64,000 bases of DNA from Oscillospiraceae bacterium (GTDB lineage: Bacteria; Bacillota; Clostridia; Oscillospirales; Oscillospiraceae), in assembly GCA_017538965.1 (NCBI GenBank), contig JAFYHU010000036.1:1-64000 (forward strand), read 5' to 3'. Under the pieces are notes generated by a model that worked only from the letters and a program-made list of their open reading frames with translations, had not been told where the DNA came from and made no database searches. This document shows, one piece after another, positions 52,186 through 60,721 of the stretch. Made by a program: the position numbers and the translations under genes. The number at the start of each line of letters is the position of its first letter. The stretch's first letter is position 1.

Positions 52186-53283
52186 ATGAGAGAACTGAAC
52201 CGGGAAGATCTGATGAACATTCTGCTGGGCTGCACCATCCTCGGCACCGGCGGAGGAGGAAGCCTGGAAGAAGGAATTCGCTGCATTGACGAAGCGCTGG
52301 CATCCGGAAAGAAATTCCGACTGGTCAGCTTCGACGAGCTCGATCCCGGCGCCGTCGTCGGCACGCCCTATGCCTGCGGCGCGATCAGCCCGCTGACCGA
52401 TGAGGAAAAGAAAAAATATGCCAGACTCAAAGAGACCGAGGAGAGCATGTATCTGCTGAACCTGAGACAGCTGGAGAGCTTTCTGGGGCAGGAGGTGTCC
52501 GCCGTGATTTCCACGGAACTCGGCGGCGGCAATACGGCGACGGCCTTTTATGTGGCGGCCATGACCGACCGGCTCATCGTCGACGGCGATCCGGCGGGCC
52601 GCAGCGTTCCGGCCCTGCAGCACTCCACCTACTATCTCAACGGCATTCCCATGTGCCCGATGGCAGTGATGAACGAGTTCGGCGAAGGCGCGGTATTTAC
52701 GAACGTCTGCGACGACGAGCGGGGAGAGGATCTCGTCCGCGCTCTGGCCGTCGTGAGCCGGAACACCATTGCGGTGATGGACCATGTAAACACGGCGGCA
52801 GTCCTGCAGAATGCGGTGATCCGCGGCGCCATTTCCCATGCAGAGGCCATCGGCAGGGCCTTCCGGGAAACAAAAGCAGCCGGGGAAGACTATGCTTTCG
52901 CCGCAGCCGAGGCAGGGAAGGGAAAAGAGATGTTCCGCGGCATCGTCACGGAAAGCAGTTTCGAAACCCGCGACGGCTATACCTTCGGCGACACGGTTCT
53001 CGAGGGGACCGGAAGCTTTGCCGGCCACAAGCTGCACATCTGGTACCAGAACGAGAACATCATCAGCTGGCTGGACGGCACGCCCTATGTGACGGTCCCC
53101 GACCTGATCTGCTTCTTCAATCTGGACGAAGCGATGCCGCAGCTCAATCCCTACGCGAAAGTGGGAGAACACGCGGCGCTTGTGGCCCTGCCCGCACCCG
53201 CGGAATGGACAGGCGAGCGCGGCCTGGAGGTCTTCGGACCCCGCAGCTTCGGATATGACATCGACTACAGACCCTTCTGCTGA
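52186..53283 (+). CDS. DUF917 family protein (hydantoinase-associated)
   Basis: 365 residues of the DUF917 family (S-methylthiohydantoin desulfurase domain). The start MRELNREDLMNILLGCTILGTGGGG and the region STELGGGNTATAF, DGDPAGRSVPALQ and later GYTFGDTVLEG are diagnostic. Relatives lie beside hydantoinase genes, and one member acts on thiohydantoins. Here it follows a transporter and precedes an M29-like peptidase, so it may process an imported cyclic amide or peptide. GGAGA precedes. Confidence 0.85.
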   Translation: MRELNREDLMNILLGCTILGTGGGGSLEEGIRCIDEALASGKKFRLVSFDELDPGAVVGTPYACGAISPLTDEEKKKYARLKETEESMYLLNLRQLESFLGQEVSAVISTELGGGNTATAFYVAAMTDRLIVDGDPAGRSVPALQHSTYYLNGIPMCPMAVMNEFGEGAVFTNVCDDERGEDLVRALAVVSRNTIAVMDHVNTAAVLQNAVIRGAISHAEAIGRAFRETKAAGEDYAFAAAEAGKGKEMFRGIVTESSFETRDGYTFGDTVLEGTGSFAGHKLHIWYQNENIISWLDGTPYVTVPDLICFFNLDEAMPQLNPYAKVGEHAALVALPAPAEWTGERGLEVFGPRSFGYDIDYRPFC

Positions 53284-53292
53284 GGTGCCCGG

Positions 53293-54321
53293 ATGACAGA
53301 ACTGGAGCTGGCGGCGAAAAAGCTGGTTGAGGAAATCTTTGCGGTGAAACCCGGCGAGACCGTTACCATTACAACGGATTACGACAGCAACATGAACGTG
53401 ACCAGGGCCGTGGCGGACGCGGTACAGAACGCCGGAGGCTATCCGCTGATTCTGCAGTGCCCCACACCGGGCAGCGTCGGGAAAGCCGCCGATCCGGATC
53501 TTCCGGTAGAGGTGCTCAGCGCGGCTCTCTCAGCCACAGATGTCTGGATTGAGTTCAATCATCAGTGGCTGCTGTATTCCACGCCCTATGAACGGGCAAC
53601 TGCCGTAAACAGGAAACTGCGGTATATGTGCCTTGTGGATTTCAACGAGAGCCTTCTGATCCGGACGGTCGGACACGTGGACACGCCGCGCCTGCAAATC
53701 TTTATGCGGCGCGTGGCCGAACTGACCCGGAAAGCGAAAACGATGCATGTGACGACGCCGGCCGGAACCGATGTGCATTTTGAAATCGACCCCGTTCACT
53801 ACGTGGCCTGTGACTGCGGAGATGCATCCTTTCCCGCCGCTCATATGCTGACGGGACAGATCAATGTGGTGCCCCGCTTCGGGAGCATCCGGGGGAAAAT
53901 CGTATTTGACGGCTGTGTCACGCCTCCGTTCGGCAGAATACCGGACGCGCCGATCTGCCTGACTGTAGAAGACGGCGTGATTTCTGCGATCGAAGGAGGC
54001 AGAGACGCCGAAGCCTATGATCGCTATCTGCGCAGCTTCCGTGATCCCGGCATGCTGAAAATGGCTCATATCTCTTACGGCTTCAACCCCGGCGCACAGC
54101 TTACGGGAAACATCGTGGAAGACGAGCGCGTGTGGGGAGCCACGGAATGGGGCATCGGCTACGTGAGCGACGTTGACGCGCCGCCCCACGGACAGGACGC
54201 GGTCAGCCACAGCGACGGAATCTGTCTCCGTTCCACGGTCTGGCTGGATGACCGCCTGATTCTGCAGGAAGGCATTGTGGTTGACCCGGAACTCCGCGAA
54301 CTTGACCCGACACAGGAATAA
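53293..54321 (+). CDS. M29/AmpT-like leucyl aminopeptidase family protein
   Basis: 342 residues of the aminopeptidase T-like (M29) family, which also contains the dioxygenase NicX, so the reaction is not certain. The N-terminal Rossmann-like part is short; the C-terminal part has TPAGTDVHFEI, ERVWGATEWGIGY and SHSDGICLRS, the conserved metal-site blocks of the family (Glu, His and Asp). It starts 9 nt after the DUF917 gene and ends the operon at a terminator. Confidence 0.78.
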   Translation: MTELELAAKKLVEEIFAVKPGETVTITTDYDSNMNVTRAVADAVQNAGGYPLILQCPTPGSVGKAADPDLPVEVLSAALSATDVWIEFNHQWLLYSTPYERATAVNRKLRYMCLVDFNESLLIRTVGHVDTPRLQIFMRRVAELTRKAKTMHVTTPAGTDVHFEIDPVHYVACDCGDASFPAAHMLTGQINVVPRFGSIRGKIVFDGCVTPPFGRIPDAPICLTVEDGVISAIEGGRDAEAYDRYLRSFRDPGMLKMAHISYGFNPGAQLTGNIVEDERVWGATEWGIGYVSDVDAPPHGQDAVSHSDGICLRSTVWLDDRLILQEGIVVDPELRELDPTQE

Positions 54322-54358
54322 AAAACAGGAAAACCGCCGGCCGGCGGTTTCTGTTTTT
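54322..54358 (+). terminator. Terminator of the ABC/DUF917 operon
   Basis: AACCGCCGG-CCGGCGGTT, extended by AAACAG/CTGTTT on both sides, with a T-tract. Confidence 0.88.
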
Positions 54359-54921
54359 CGCCCGTATTGCAGGGGTTCATCGACATGTGCAGGTCGGTGA
54401 ACGTCATTTCAGCAACTTTTCTATAGGCAGATTTTTTTGCCCCTATAGACACTTTAGGAGAAGACCTGCATCGACCTGCATGGAAGCGTTTCAGATACCC
54501 AGAACACTTTCTTTCAGCTTCAGGCCATAGACAAAACTGCCCTGAGAGATGCGGCGGCGCGAAAAACTGCCGACAGATTCAAGAGCCGAATAGAAATCTG
54601 TCGTACTGCAGATGTATTCTCTGAGCTGCTAAAAACGCATAAACAATTGGTTTTATGAGTTTAGTGTGCTGCGCTGTCATCAGAAAAATCAAATTAAAGT
54701 TGAAAAATCCGAAAAAACTAAAATGAAATAGCCGAAAAAACTAAAACAGCCGTCTCATTGAGGGAAATCAGAACAACATTCATAGATGGAAGTGAGCCCG
54801 AACAACTATAAGCTTGACTTATAGCCTGATAAGAGATCAATATAATCATACAGCCTTTCATTGTGGTATATTACATAATAGGGGAAACCACAATAAACTA
54901 TGAAAGGAATGGAGAACCATC
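54359..54921. other. Long intergenic region with several inverted repeats
   Basis: No gene is seen in these 563 bases. CTATAGG/CCTATAG (54421-54448) closes around a T-rich loop. TGCAGGTCG near 54387 and CGACCTGCA near 54470 form a distant 9-bp inverted repeat. TTGACT (54814-54819) and TATAAT (54841-54846) lie 21 bp apart. TTGTGGT (54861-54867) pairs with ACCACAA (54887-54893) in the probable leader of the flavoprotein mRNA. The DNA is richer in A and T than its neighbours. Confidence 0.5.
54806..54824. promoter_or_regulatory. Perfect palindrome, candidate LysR box
   Basis: CTATAAG-CTTGA-CTTATAG is a perfect inverted repeat containing T-N11-A (54809-54821), the LysR recognition pattern. It overlaps the -35-like TTGACT. 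The half-site CTTATAG recurs before the LysR gene at 56775-56781. Confidence 0.5.
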
Positions 54922-56703
54922 ATGAGTGACATTTCCCGCAGAGATTTTCTGAAAGGCGCTGCTGCCGGTGCAATCGGCCTCGCGGCATCCAGCCTGACCG
55001 GTGCCGTTGCGTTTGCTGACGACGCGCCGGCGGCGGAAGCAGGACTCCGTTATGACGAAAACGGCGTCTGCATCAACACCCGTGCTGAGTATTTCGCGGC
55101 CACCACGCCGGAGGTCGGTGAAATCAGCAGTGTCGAAGATTTCGACATCGTCGTCATCGGTGCCGGAAACGGCGGCCTCGTCGCAGGCGCGTCCGCGGCG
55201 GACCTCGGCGCAAAGGTGATCGTTGTTGAAAAGAACGGCATGTATACCACCTGGGCAGGTGAAATCGGCGCTTTCAACACCAAACTGGAGAAAGAGAAAT
55301 ACGGCGTGCACTACACGGACGATGAGCTCCAGGTTATTGCCAACGAGTTCTCCCGTTACTCCAGCGGCGGTACGGACCAGCGCCTGCACGAGCTCTATGT
55401 CAAGAACTCCGGCCGTACGATGGACTGGGTCATCGATCAGCTCGCAACCAAGGACATCGACTTCATGGTCGAGGTAGACATGAAGGACACAAGCTATCTG
55501 ACGCTTCCTTCTCAGCACTGCGCCTTTGTCAAGGGCACCTTTACAGAACTTGGACCGAACCAGCTCGGCAGCCAGATCGCGAACCCGAAGTGGATCGAAC
55601 TGATCGAGGACAAGGGCGGCGAAGTCCGTTACAACACCAAAGCTCTGACTCTCGTCCAGGATGAGGACGGCAAGGTCACCGGTATCACGGTCCAGAACAA
55701 GGACGGCACGTTCAGCCAGCTCAACGCCGCCAAGGGCGTCGTGGTTTCCACCGGCGGATTCTCCGGCAACGCGGACATGATGGACGTTCTGGGTGTCACA
55801 AGCCACCGCTATGCCGCCAACACGATGGGCTGCGCCGGCCGTATGGGCGACGGTATCCGCATGTGCGTCAATGCAGGCGCCAAGATGGACTCCGACTGTG
55901 CGGGCGGCATCATGCTCTTTGATCGCGGCGCAGTAGCGCTGGACCATCATGTCGGTCCCGAGTACGGTGAGGCGCTGACCGATGTGTGGTGGCCGGGCAG
56001 CCAGCCCTGGCTCAAGGTCAACACGCTGGGCGAGCGCTTCTGCAACGAGGACGGTCCGTACGATTTCCAGTGCAACGCCATCACAAATCAGCCGGGCGGA
56101 TTTGCCTATCAGATTTTTGACAGCGATTACTGGAACGACGTCAACAAGTTCCACACCACCATCTGCAGCCGTGTCGTGGCCTTCCCGGGGTCCCAGAACT
56201 CCGAAGTGCTGCCGGGCATCTACCCCGTCACCAGCGGTGAGGACTTCCGCAAGGTCTTCATGCAGCCGGGCTTGGATTCCGGCAAGCTGAAAGAAGCCGA
56301 CACACTCGAAGATCTGGCGGATCAGCTCGGCATCGAAGGGAAAGCAAAGGAAACCTTCCTCGCGACGGTTGCCCGTTACAACGAACTGGCAGAGAAAGGT
56401 GTGGATGAGGACTTCGGCAAGATGGCCAGACGGCTTACCCCGATCAAGCAGGGACCGTTCTACGGCATTGCGCTCAGCAGCTGGATCCTCTGCAGCATCA
56501 CCGGCGTCAACGTCAACACCAATCTGCAGGCGATTCGCCCGGATGGCTCCGTGATCGAAGGCCTCTATGTCGTCGGCAATGACATGGGCGGCTTCTTCCG
56601 TCACAACTATCCGCAGATGTTTGCCGGTACGGCCCACGGCAAGACCACCTGCTTTGCCCGTCTTGCCACACTGCATGCGATGACCGGTTCGATCTACGAA
56701 TAA
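54922..56703 (+). CDS. Tat-exported FAD-dependent reductase (fumarate-reductase type)
   Basis: 593 residues. The N-terminus SRRDFLKGAAAGAIG followed by ASSLTGAVAFA is a twin-arginine signal, so the folded flavoprotein is exported. The FAD-binding Rossmann block is VIGAGNGGLVAGASAADLG, and the later GGFSGNADMM, GDGIRMC and the C-terminal GLYVVGNDMGGFFRHNYP are typical of soluble fumarate/urocanate-type reductases. There is no FMN-binding domain, unlike many relatives, so an external electron donor is needed. The substrate (an unsaturated acid or similar acceptor) cannot be told. LysR control is suggested. Confidence 0.88.
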   Translation: MSDISRRDFLKGAAAGAIGLAASSLTGAVAFADDAPAAEAGLRYDENGVCINTRAEYFAATTPEVGEISSVEDFDIVVIGAGNGGLVAGASAADLGAKVIVVEKNGMYTTWAGEIGAFNTKLEKEKYGVHYTDDELQVIANEFSRYSSGGTDQRLHELYVKNSGRTMDWVIDQLATKDIDFMVEVDMKDTSYLTLPSQHCAFVKGTFTELGPNQLGSQIANPKWIELIEDKGGEVRYNTKALTLVQDEDGKVTGITVQNKDGTFSQLNAAKGVVVSTGGFSGNADMMDVLGVTSHRYAANTMGCAGRMGDGIRMCVNAGAKMDSDCAGGIMLFDRGAVALDHHVGPEYGEALTDVWWPGSQPWLKVNTLGERFCNEDGPYDFQCNAITNQPGGFAYQIFDSDYWNDVNKFHTTICSRVVAFPGSQNSEVLPGIYPVTSGEDFRKVFMQPGLDSGKLKEADTLEDLADQLGIEGKAKETFLATVARYNELAEKGVDEDFGKMARRLTPIKQGPFYGIALSSWILCSITGVNVNTNLQAIRPDGSVIEGLYVVGNDMGGFFRHNYPQMFAGTAHGKTTCFARLATLHAMTGSIYE

Positions 56704-56721
56704 TCCCAGGCGAAGGGAAGA

Positions 56722-56746
56722 GGGCACGCATCAGCGTGCCTTTTTC
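56722..56746 (+). terminator. Terminator of the flavoprotein gene
   Basis: GGCACGC-ATCA-GCGTGCC followed by TTTTTCC, 20 nt after the stop codon. Confidence 0.9.
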
Positions 56747-56762
56747 CTTATACCGACTCACC

Positions 56763-56781
56763 ATAAAAGTTGTGCTTATAG
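56763..56781. promoter_or_regulatory. Possible LysR half-site before its own gene
   Basis: ATAA-N9-TTATAG, sharing the CTTATAG half (56775-56781) with the palindrome at 54806-54824 although the spacing differs by 2 bp. It lies 27 nt before the LysR start, consistent with autoregulation. Confidence 0.35.
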
Positions 56782-56807
56782 TTCCTGAAACGACAGGAGG
56801 AATTGAG

Positions 56808-57704
56808 ATGGATGTTTTTAAGATGAAATGCCTGGTTCGCGCAGCAGAGACTTTAAATTATTCTCAGGCTGCACGGGAAATGTACATTTCACAGTCTGCC
56901 ATTACACAGCAGGTTGCTTCTGCAGAAAAAGAGTTCGACGTCAAAATATTTGAGAAAGACGGAAAAAACATTTATCTGACGGAAGCGGGCCAGATCATCA
57001 TTGCCGGTTTCAGGAATATCCTTTCCACCTATGATTCCATGATCGTTCAGGCGCAGAGAGCCAATCAGATGACAAACGAACTGCGAATCGGATATCACGG
57101 TCCGATGAACTGGGGCACGTTTCCGGCTCTGCTTGCCGAATTCAAGGAGCGGATGCCTCAGATCAGGCTGAGCGTATGCACGGATCACTGGGTCGTGCTT
57201 GTCCAGGACCTGAATCAGGGATCACTGGATCTGGTTTTTACCGAAGCGAAAGAAATGGAGCGTTACCCCCATCTGACTTCGGAATATCTGTTCCAGGACA
57301 TTCCCTGTGTCTGCATGAGTCCCAAAAACCCATTATGCGAAAAGCCGGTTCTTTTTCCTGCAGATCTGGAAAGAGAGAACCTGATCATGACCAACAGCAT
57401 ACAGCCGTCCATCAGTATGAGTACCGTGATTGATGGTTTTATCGCCTGCGGCATTGATATGCAGAGAGCACAGATCGTCCATCAGCCGCAGATTGCGGTC
57501 ACAATGGCAGCCGCAAACATCGGGGTTACCTTTATTCCGGCTTCCTTCAGGGTAGAAGAATACTCCAACGTTGTTTTCAAAGATCTGGTACAGGATCTGA
57601 TCAAAATGGATATGGTCCTGGCCTATTCCGAACCCAGGCTTTCAAAAGCCGGCCATGCCTTTATCCAGCTTTGCCGCGGATGGAATTTCCAGGCTCCCTG
57701 CTGA
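56808..57704 (+). CDS. LysR-family transcriptional regulator
   Basis: 298 residues. The N-terminal HTH (CLVRAAETLNYSQAAREMYISQSAITQQV) is followed by a coiled dimer helix and a periplasmic-binding-like effector domain beginning ELRIGYHGP. AGGAGG precedes ATG 56808; the open frame upstream has no protein character. It most likely senses the substrate of the adjacent reductase. Confidence 0.93.
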   Translation: MDVFKMKCLVRAAETLNYSQAAREMYISQSAITQQVASAEKEFDVKIFEKDGKNIYLTEAGQIIIAGFRNILSTYDSMIVQAQRANQMTNELRIGYHGPMNWGTFPALLAEFKERMPQIRLSVCTDHWVVLVQDLNQGSLDLVFTEAKEMERYPHLTSEYLFQDIPCVCMSPKNPLCEKPVLFPADLERENLIMTNSIQPSISMSTVIDGFIACGIDMQRAQIVHQPQIAVTMAAANIGVTFIPASFRVEEYSNVVFKDLVQDLIKMDMVLAYSEPRLSKAGHAFIQLCRGWNFQAPC

Positions 57705-57729
57705 CATCTCGTATTCATGAAATCTCTTC

Positions 57730-58236
57730 TCAGCCCATGGGCAGATCCGGGGATGACGTATCCCTTTCTACTACTTCCAGATTGAAATCACAGAGAGGAT
57801 CCAGCCGTCTCTTCAGTCTCTTGATGTCCGGATTGATCTTCGTGTGGATTGCAACCCCGTCGGAGAGAATCATCGTACCGAAGAAGGAAATGATCGCCAG
57901 GAGCACCTGATCCTTTATCAGAGAAAACGCGACGCCGGCCACACTGAGTATAATACCGACGATATACGCCCAGATTGCCCTCCTGTTGTTGACGGCAAGC
58001 TGATTGTCGAACTCATCGCGATCCTTTTTGACAGCGTTCTGAATGGCCGCTTTGAGCCTGTCGTCGTTAACCGGACTGTCTGTGATGATCTGCAGTGTGT
58101 CATGGAAATGCTTTTTGTATTCTGTCTCGATGCAGAAGGATTTCAGATAGTGATACACCTTTTCATTGATCCTGGTCTGAGAGGGATCAAGCGGGTTATA
58201 AAGATCGGACTCCTTGTGAATACGCAGTTGAATCAT
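57730..58236 (-). CDS. Two-TM membrane protein of unknown family
   Basis: 168 residues. The N-terminal part (MIQLRIHKESDLYNPLDPS, then a charged helical segment) precedes two TM helices (about 93-110 and 116-135) and a charged C-terminus. I do not recognise the family, although the start resembles a repeated motif I have seen in small membrane proteins of Clostridia. GGAGGA precedes ATG 58236, which I prefer to an upstream ATG at 58311. It converges on the LysR gene. Confidence 0.55.
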   Translation of the reverse strand: MIQLRIHKESDLYNPLDPSQTRINEKVYHYLKSFCIETEYKKHFHDTLQIITDSPVNDDRLKAAIQNAVKKDRDEFDNQLAVNNRRAIWAYIVGIILSVAGVAFSLIKDQVLLAIISFFGTMILSDGVAIHTKINPDIKRLKRRLDPLCDFNLEVVERDTSSPDLPMG

Positions 58237-58437
58237 TGCTCCTCCATACGGTGCAATCAGAAGAGGAAATGCACCATTGCTCCTTTTCATTATTGCGATA
58301 TCCTGTCGCATCAGTCATTCTATCAAAATACCGCCCGATTCGCAAGAGATAAAACTTACACTGCTATTTCCAGGATGAGGAAAACATCTGATCGATTATT
58401 GCAGTATGAAACAGCGGTTTAACAAGGAAGCAAAAGG

Positions 58438-60537
58438 ATGAATCAAATGAGAGCAAAAGATGATCAGAAACCTTTACGGTATATTGGCTTTGCAGTACTG
58501 ACTCTCCTCTTTATCGCGTCGATCGTGATCGTCCCACGTGTATCGCGGTCCGGCGAGATGCTCATTATTGGGAACACGATGCTGCCTATGTCGGCCTTCG
58601 CGGGCGTGGTGTCGCTGCTTGCCAATATCTGTCTCATCATCATGGTGGTGTTCTACGGGAAAACAGGTTTTATCGCTGCGGTTGTGATGCTGCTGAGCCA
58701 GCTTCCGATTTGGGCGAGGAACCTGATTGTCACCCGTCAGATGGCCTCCCTGCCCGGCATTTTCAGCACGATTTTGACATTTCTTGTGATCGTCGTGATT
58801 CGATCCAGAGACAAGAAGATCGATCAGTTCCAGCAGGAAAAGCTTGAGCAGCTGACAAAACAAAAAGATCTTTCGGTGCGCCTGTTTGAGCAGTCAGCGC
58901 TGTCGCTGGTGACGGCGATTGATGCCAAGGACGAATATTCACGCGGACATTCGATGCGGGTCGCGGAGTATTCCCGGAAAATCGCGGAAGCGATGGGAAA
59001 AAGCGAAGAGGAATGCCGAAAGATTTATTATGCCGGTCTGCTGCATGATGTCGGAAAGATTGGTATCTCTGATGCCATTATTACTAAAAAAGGAAAGCTG
59101 ACGCCGGAGGAGTATGAAGAGGTCAGAAGGCATCCGGTGCTGGGCAACCAGATTCTTTCCAGTATCCGGGATTATCCGTATATCAGCATAGGCGCTCACT
59201 ATCACCATGAGCGATATGACGGCAAAGGGTATCCGGACGGGCTGAAAGGAGAAGACATCCCCGAAATCGCCCGGATTATCTCCGTAGCGGATGCCTATGA
59301 CGCCATGTCCTCCAATCGGAGTTACCGACGTGCGATTCCCCAGCAGATTATCCGGGAAGAGATTGTTGCGGGAGCAGGGACACAATTCGATCCGGAAATT
59401 GCTATGATTATGCGGCATCTGATCGACCTCGACGGCGAATACCGCATGAAAGAACGGGAAACGGTCTCGGAACTGGCCGGAGATAATGAGATGCACTGCG
59501 GCGAATACAGAAGCGAGATTTCAGGCGGGATCCTTATTAATCAGGAAATTACCAGGATTCATCTGGCATACAGGGATGAGGAACCCCGTGATGAGCAGAC
59601 CGCTCCGGCAATTATTCTGTTTGATTCTCTGGACGCACGTGTCCACGATGATGAGCAGACGATACAGAACCTGAACTATTATGAATACTGTGAGATCTGG
59701 CTTAACGGGAAGATTGTGAACCACGGTGTGCGGGCAATCAAATCCACGGCGGAAGAGAGCGCATCAACGGCAGTAGAGACAGAGGGAACAGCGGTCTACG
59801 ATCTCGAAGCGGTCAGGTGCAGGGATCATATGCTGATCAGGGTCATGGACGGAAAGAAAATAACGGAGATCACGGTAGCGCTGCCGGACAGCTCCCGGTA
59901 TGCTTATATTGCATTGACCGGTAAAAACTGCTTCATCAGCGATGTGCACATCGATAAATCGGACGAAAAGGTGGCAGACGATTATATCCCGAGGATCGCG
60001 GAAGAGATCAGTTATATCAACGGTCCTGAGGGGGATATTCCGAATGTTCAGATTGACGGCGTCCGGAGTGCAGCTTCGGAAGGAATTCCCGTGAAGGACA
60101 GGATGCTTCTCAGCTTCCATACCATGAGTCTGCCGACAGCCAGACTGATCTGGCATTGCCCTTACATCGTGCTTTTCTATTCCGCAGACGGAAAAGTAAA
60201 CGGCGAAGGGTATCGGGAGTATACCGCGATTCGCCTGGATGGTGAAAACTGGGAAAACGACAATCATATACAGGGGCGGATAATTGTAAACCGGGAAGAT
60301 GGGTTTGAAGGCTGGGACGCCTGGAAGAGAGGCAATAAAGAAGGCTTTGACTGCACGGTGCAGTTCAGACGGGAAGGAAACAGAATTACGGTCAGCACGG
60401 AAAACCTCGGCCTGTCTGTGAAAGGCATTACAATTCTTCCGGAAGAGATGACAGACAAAGATAACCCTGTCTATGCGTCGCTGACCGGTGATCAATGCGC
60501 ATTGACAAATATCCGGATCAGAGAAGAACAGGTATGA
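58438..60537 (+). CDS. Membrane HD-GYP phosphodiesterase with duplicated C-terminal module
   Basis: 699 residues. Four TM helices (about 14-32, 41-75, 78-95 and 104-122) are followed by a coiled segment and an HD-GYP domain (about 150-315) with RGHSMRVAEY, LLHDVGKIG, HHERYDGKGYPDGLKG and ISVADAYDAMSSNR. The two metal-site HD residues and the GYP motif are intact, so c-di-GMP hydrolysis is likely. Residues about 360-699 contain two related beta-rich modules ending in YAYIALTGKNCFISDVHI and VYASLTGDQCALTNIRI. This module is unknown to me and would lie in the cytoplasm. AAAGGATG precedes. Confidence 0.87.
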   Translation: MNQMRAKDDQKPLRYIGFAVLTLLFIASIVIVPRVSRSGEMLIIGNTMLPMSAFAGVVSLLANICLIIMVVFYGKTGFIAAVVMLLSQLPIWARNLIVTRQMASLPGIFSTILTFLVIVVIRSRDKKIDQFQQEKLEQLTKQKDLSVRLFEQSALSLVTAIDAKDEYSRGHSMRVAEYSRKIAEAMGKSEEECRKIYYAGLLHDVGKIGISDAIITKKGKLTPEEYEEVRRHPVLGNQILSSIRDYPYISIGAHYHHERYDGKGYPDGLKGEDIPEIARIISVADAYDAMSSNRSYRRAIPQQIIREEIVAGAGTQFDPEIAMIMRHLIDLDGEYRMKERETVSELAGDNEMHCGEYRSEISGGILINQEITRIHLAYRDEEPRDEQTAPAIILFDSLDARVHDDEQTIQNLNYYEYCEIWLNGKIVNHGVRAIKSTAEESASTAVETEGTAVYDLEAVRCRDHMLIRVMDGKKITEITVALPDSSRYAYIALTGKNCFISDVHIDKSDEKVADDYIPRIAEEISYINGPEGDIPNVQIDGVRSAASEGIPVKDRMLLSFHTMSLPTARLIWHCPYIVLFYSADGKVNGEGYREYTAIRLDGENWENDNHIQGRIIVNREDGFEGWDAWKRGNKEGFDCTVQFRREGNRITVSTENLGLSVKGITILPEEMTDKDNPVYASLTGDQCALTNIRIREEQV

Positions 60538-60541
60538 ACCC

Positions 60542-60688
60542 AAAATTTGGGAAAAATATTCGGCTTCCTGCGGCATGGTAGTATATGGAGACCAGGCATG
60601 TTCGGTTGAGAAGCTGTTCATACAGGCAGACGAAGAGATGTATGAGGCCAAGAGGCGCTTTAAGGAAAATGTGGGATTGAGCGCATAA
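60542..60688 (+). pseudogene. C-terminal remnant of a GGDEF (diguanylate cyclase) gene
   Basis: The frame from 60542 reads into YSASCGMVVYG, CSVEKLFIQADEEMYEAKRRFKE and stops at 60688. This is the conserved end of a GGDEF domain (SxG...VYG, AD.MYEAKR). The signature motif and the rest of the protein are missing. The 5' part was lost, apparently when the HD-GYP gene upstream came to end here. Confidence 0.7.
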
Positions 60689-60721
60689 ACAGCGAATGCA
60701 GATTGCTAAGGAGGAAACAAT

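Noticed and set aside
50236-53172. Minus-strand open frame of 978 codons opposite the ABC ATPase and DUF917 genes
   Set aside because: It crosses three convincing plus-strand genes and has antisense-type composition (Gln/His/Arg/Phe-rich).
54898-56727. Minus-strand 609-codon frame opposite the flavoprotein gene
   Set aside because: The plus strand has a Tat signal, FAD motifs, an SD site and a terminator; the antisense product has no recognisable motif.
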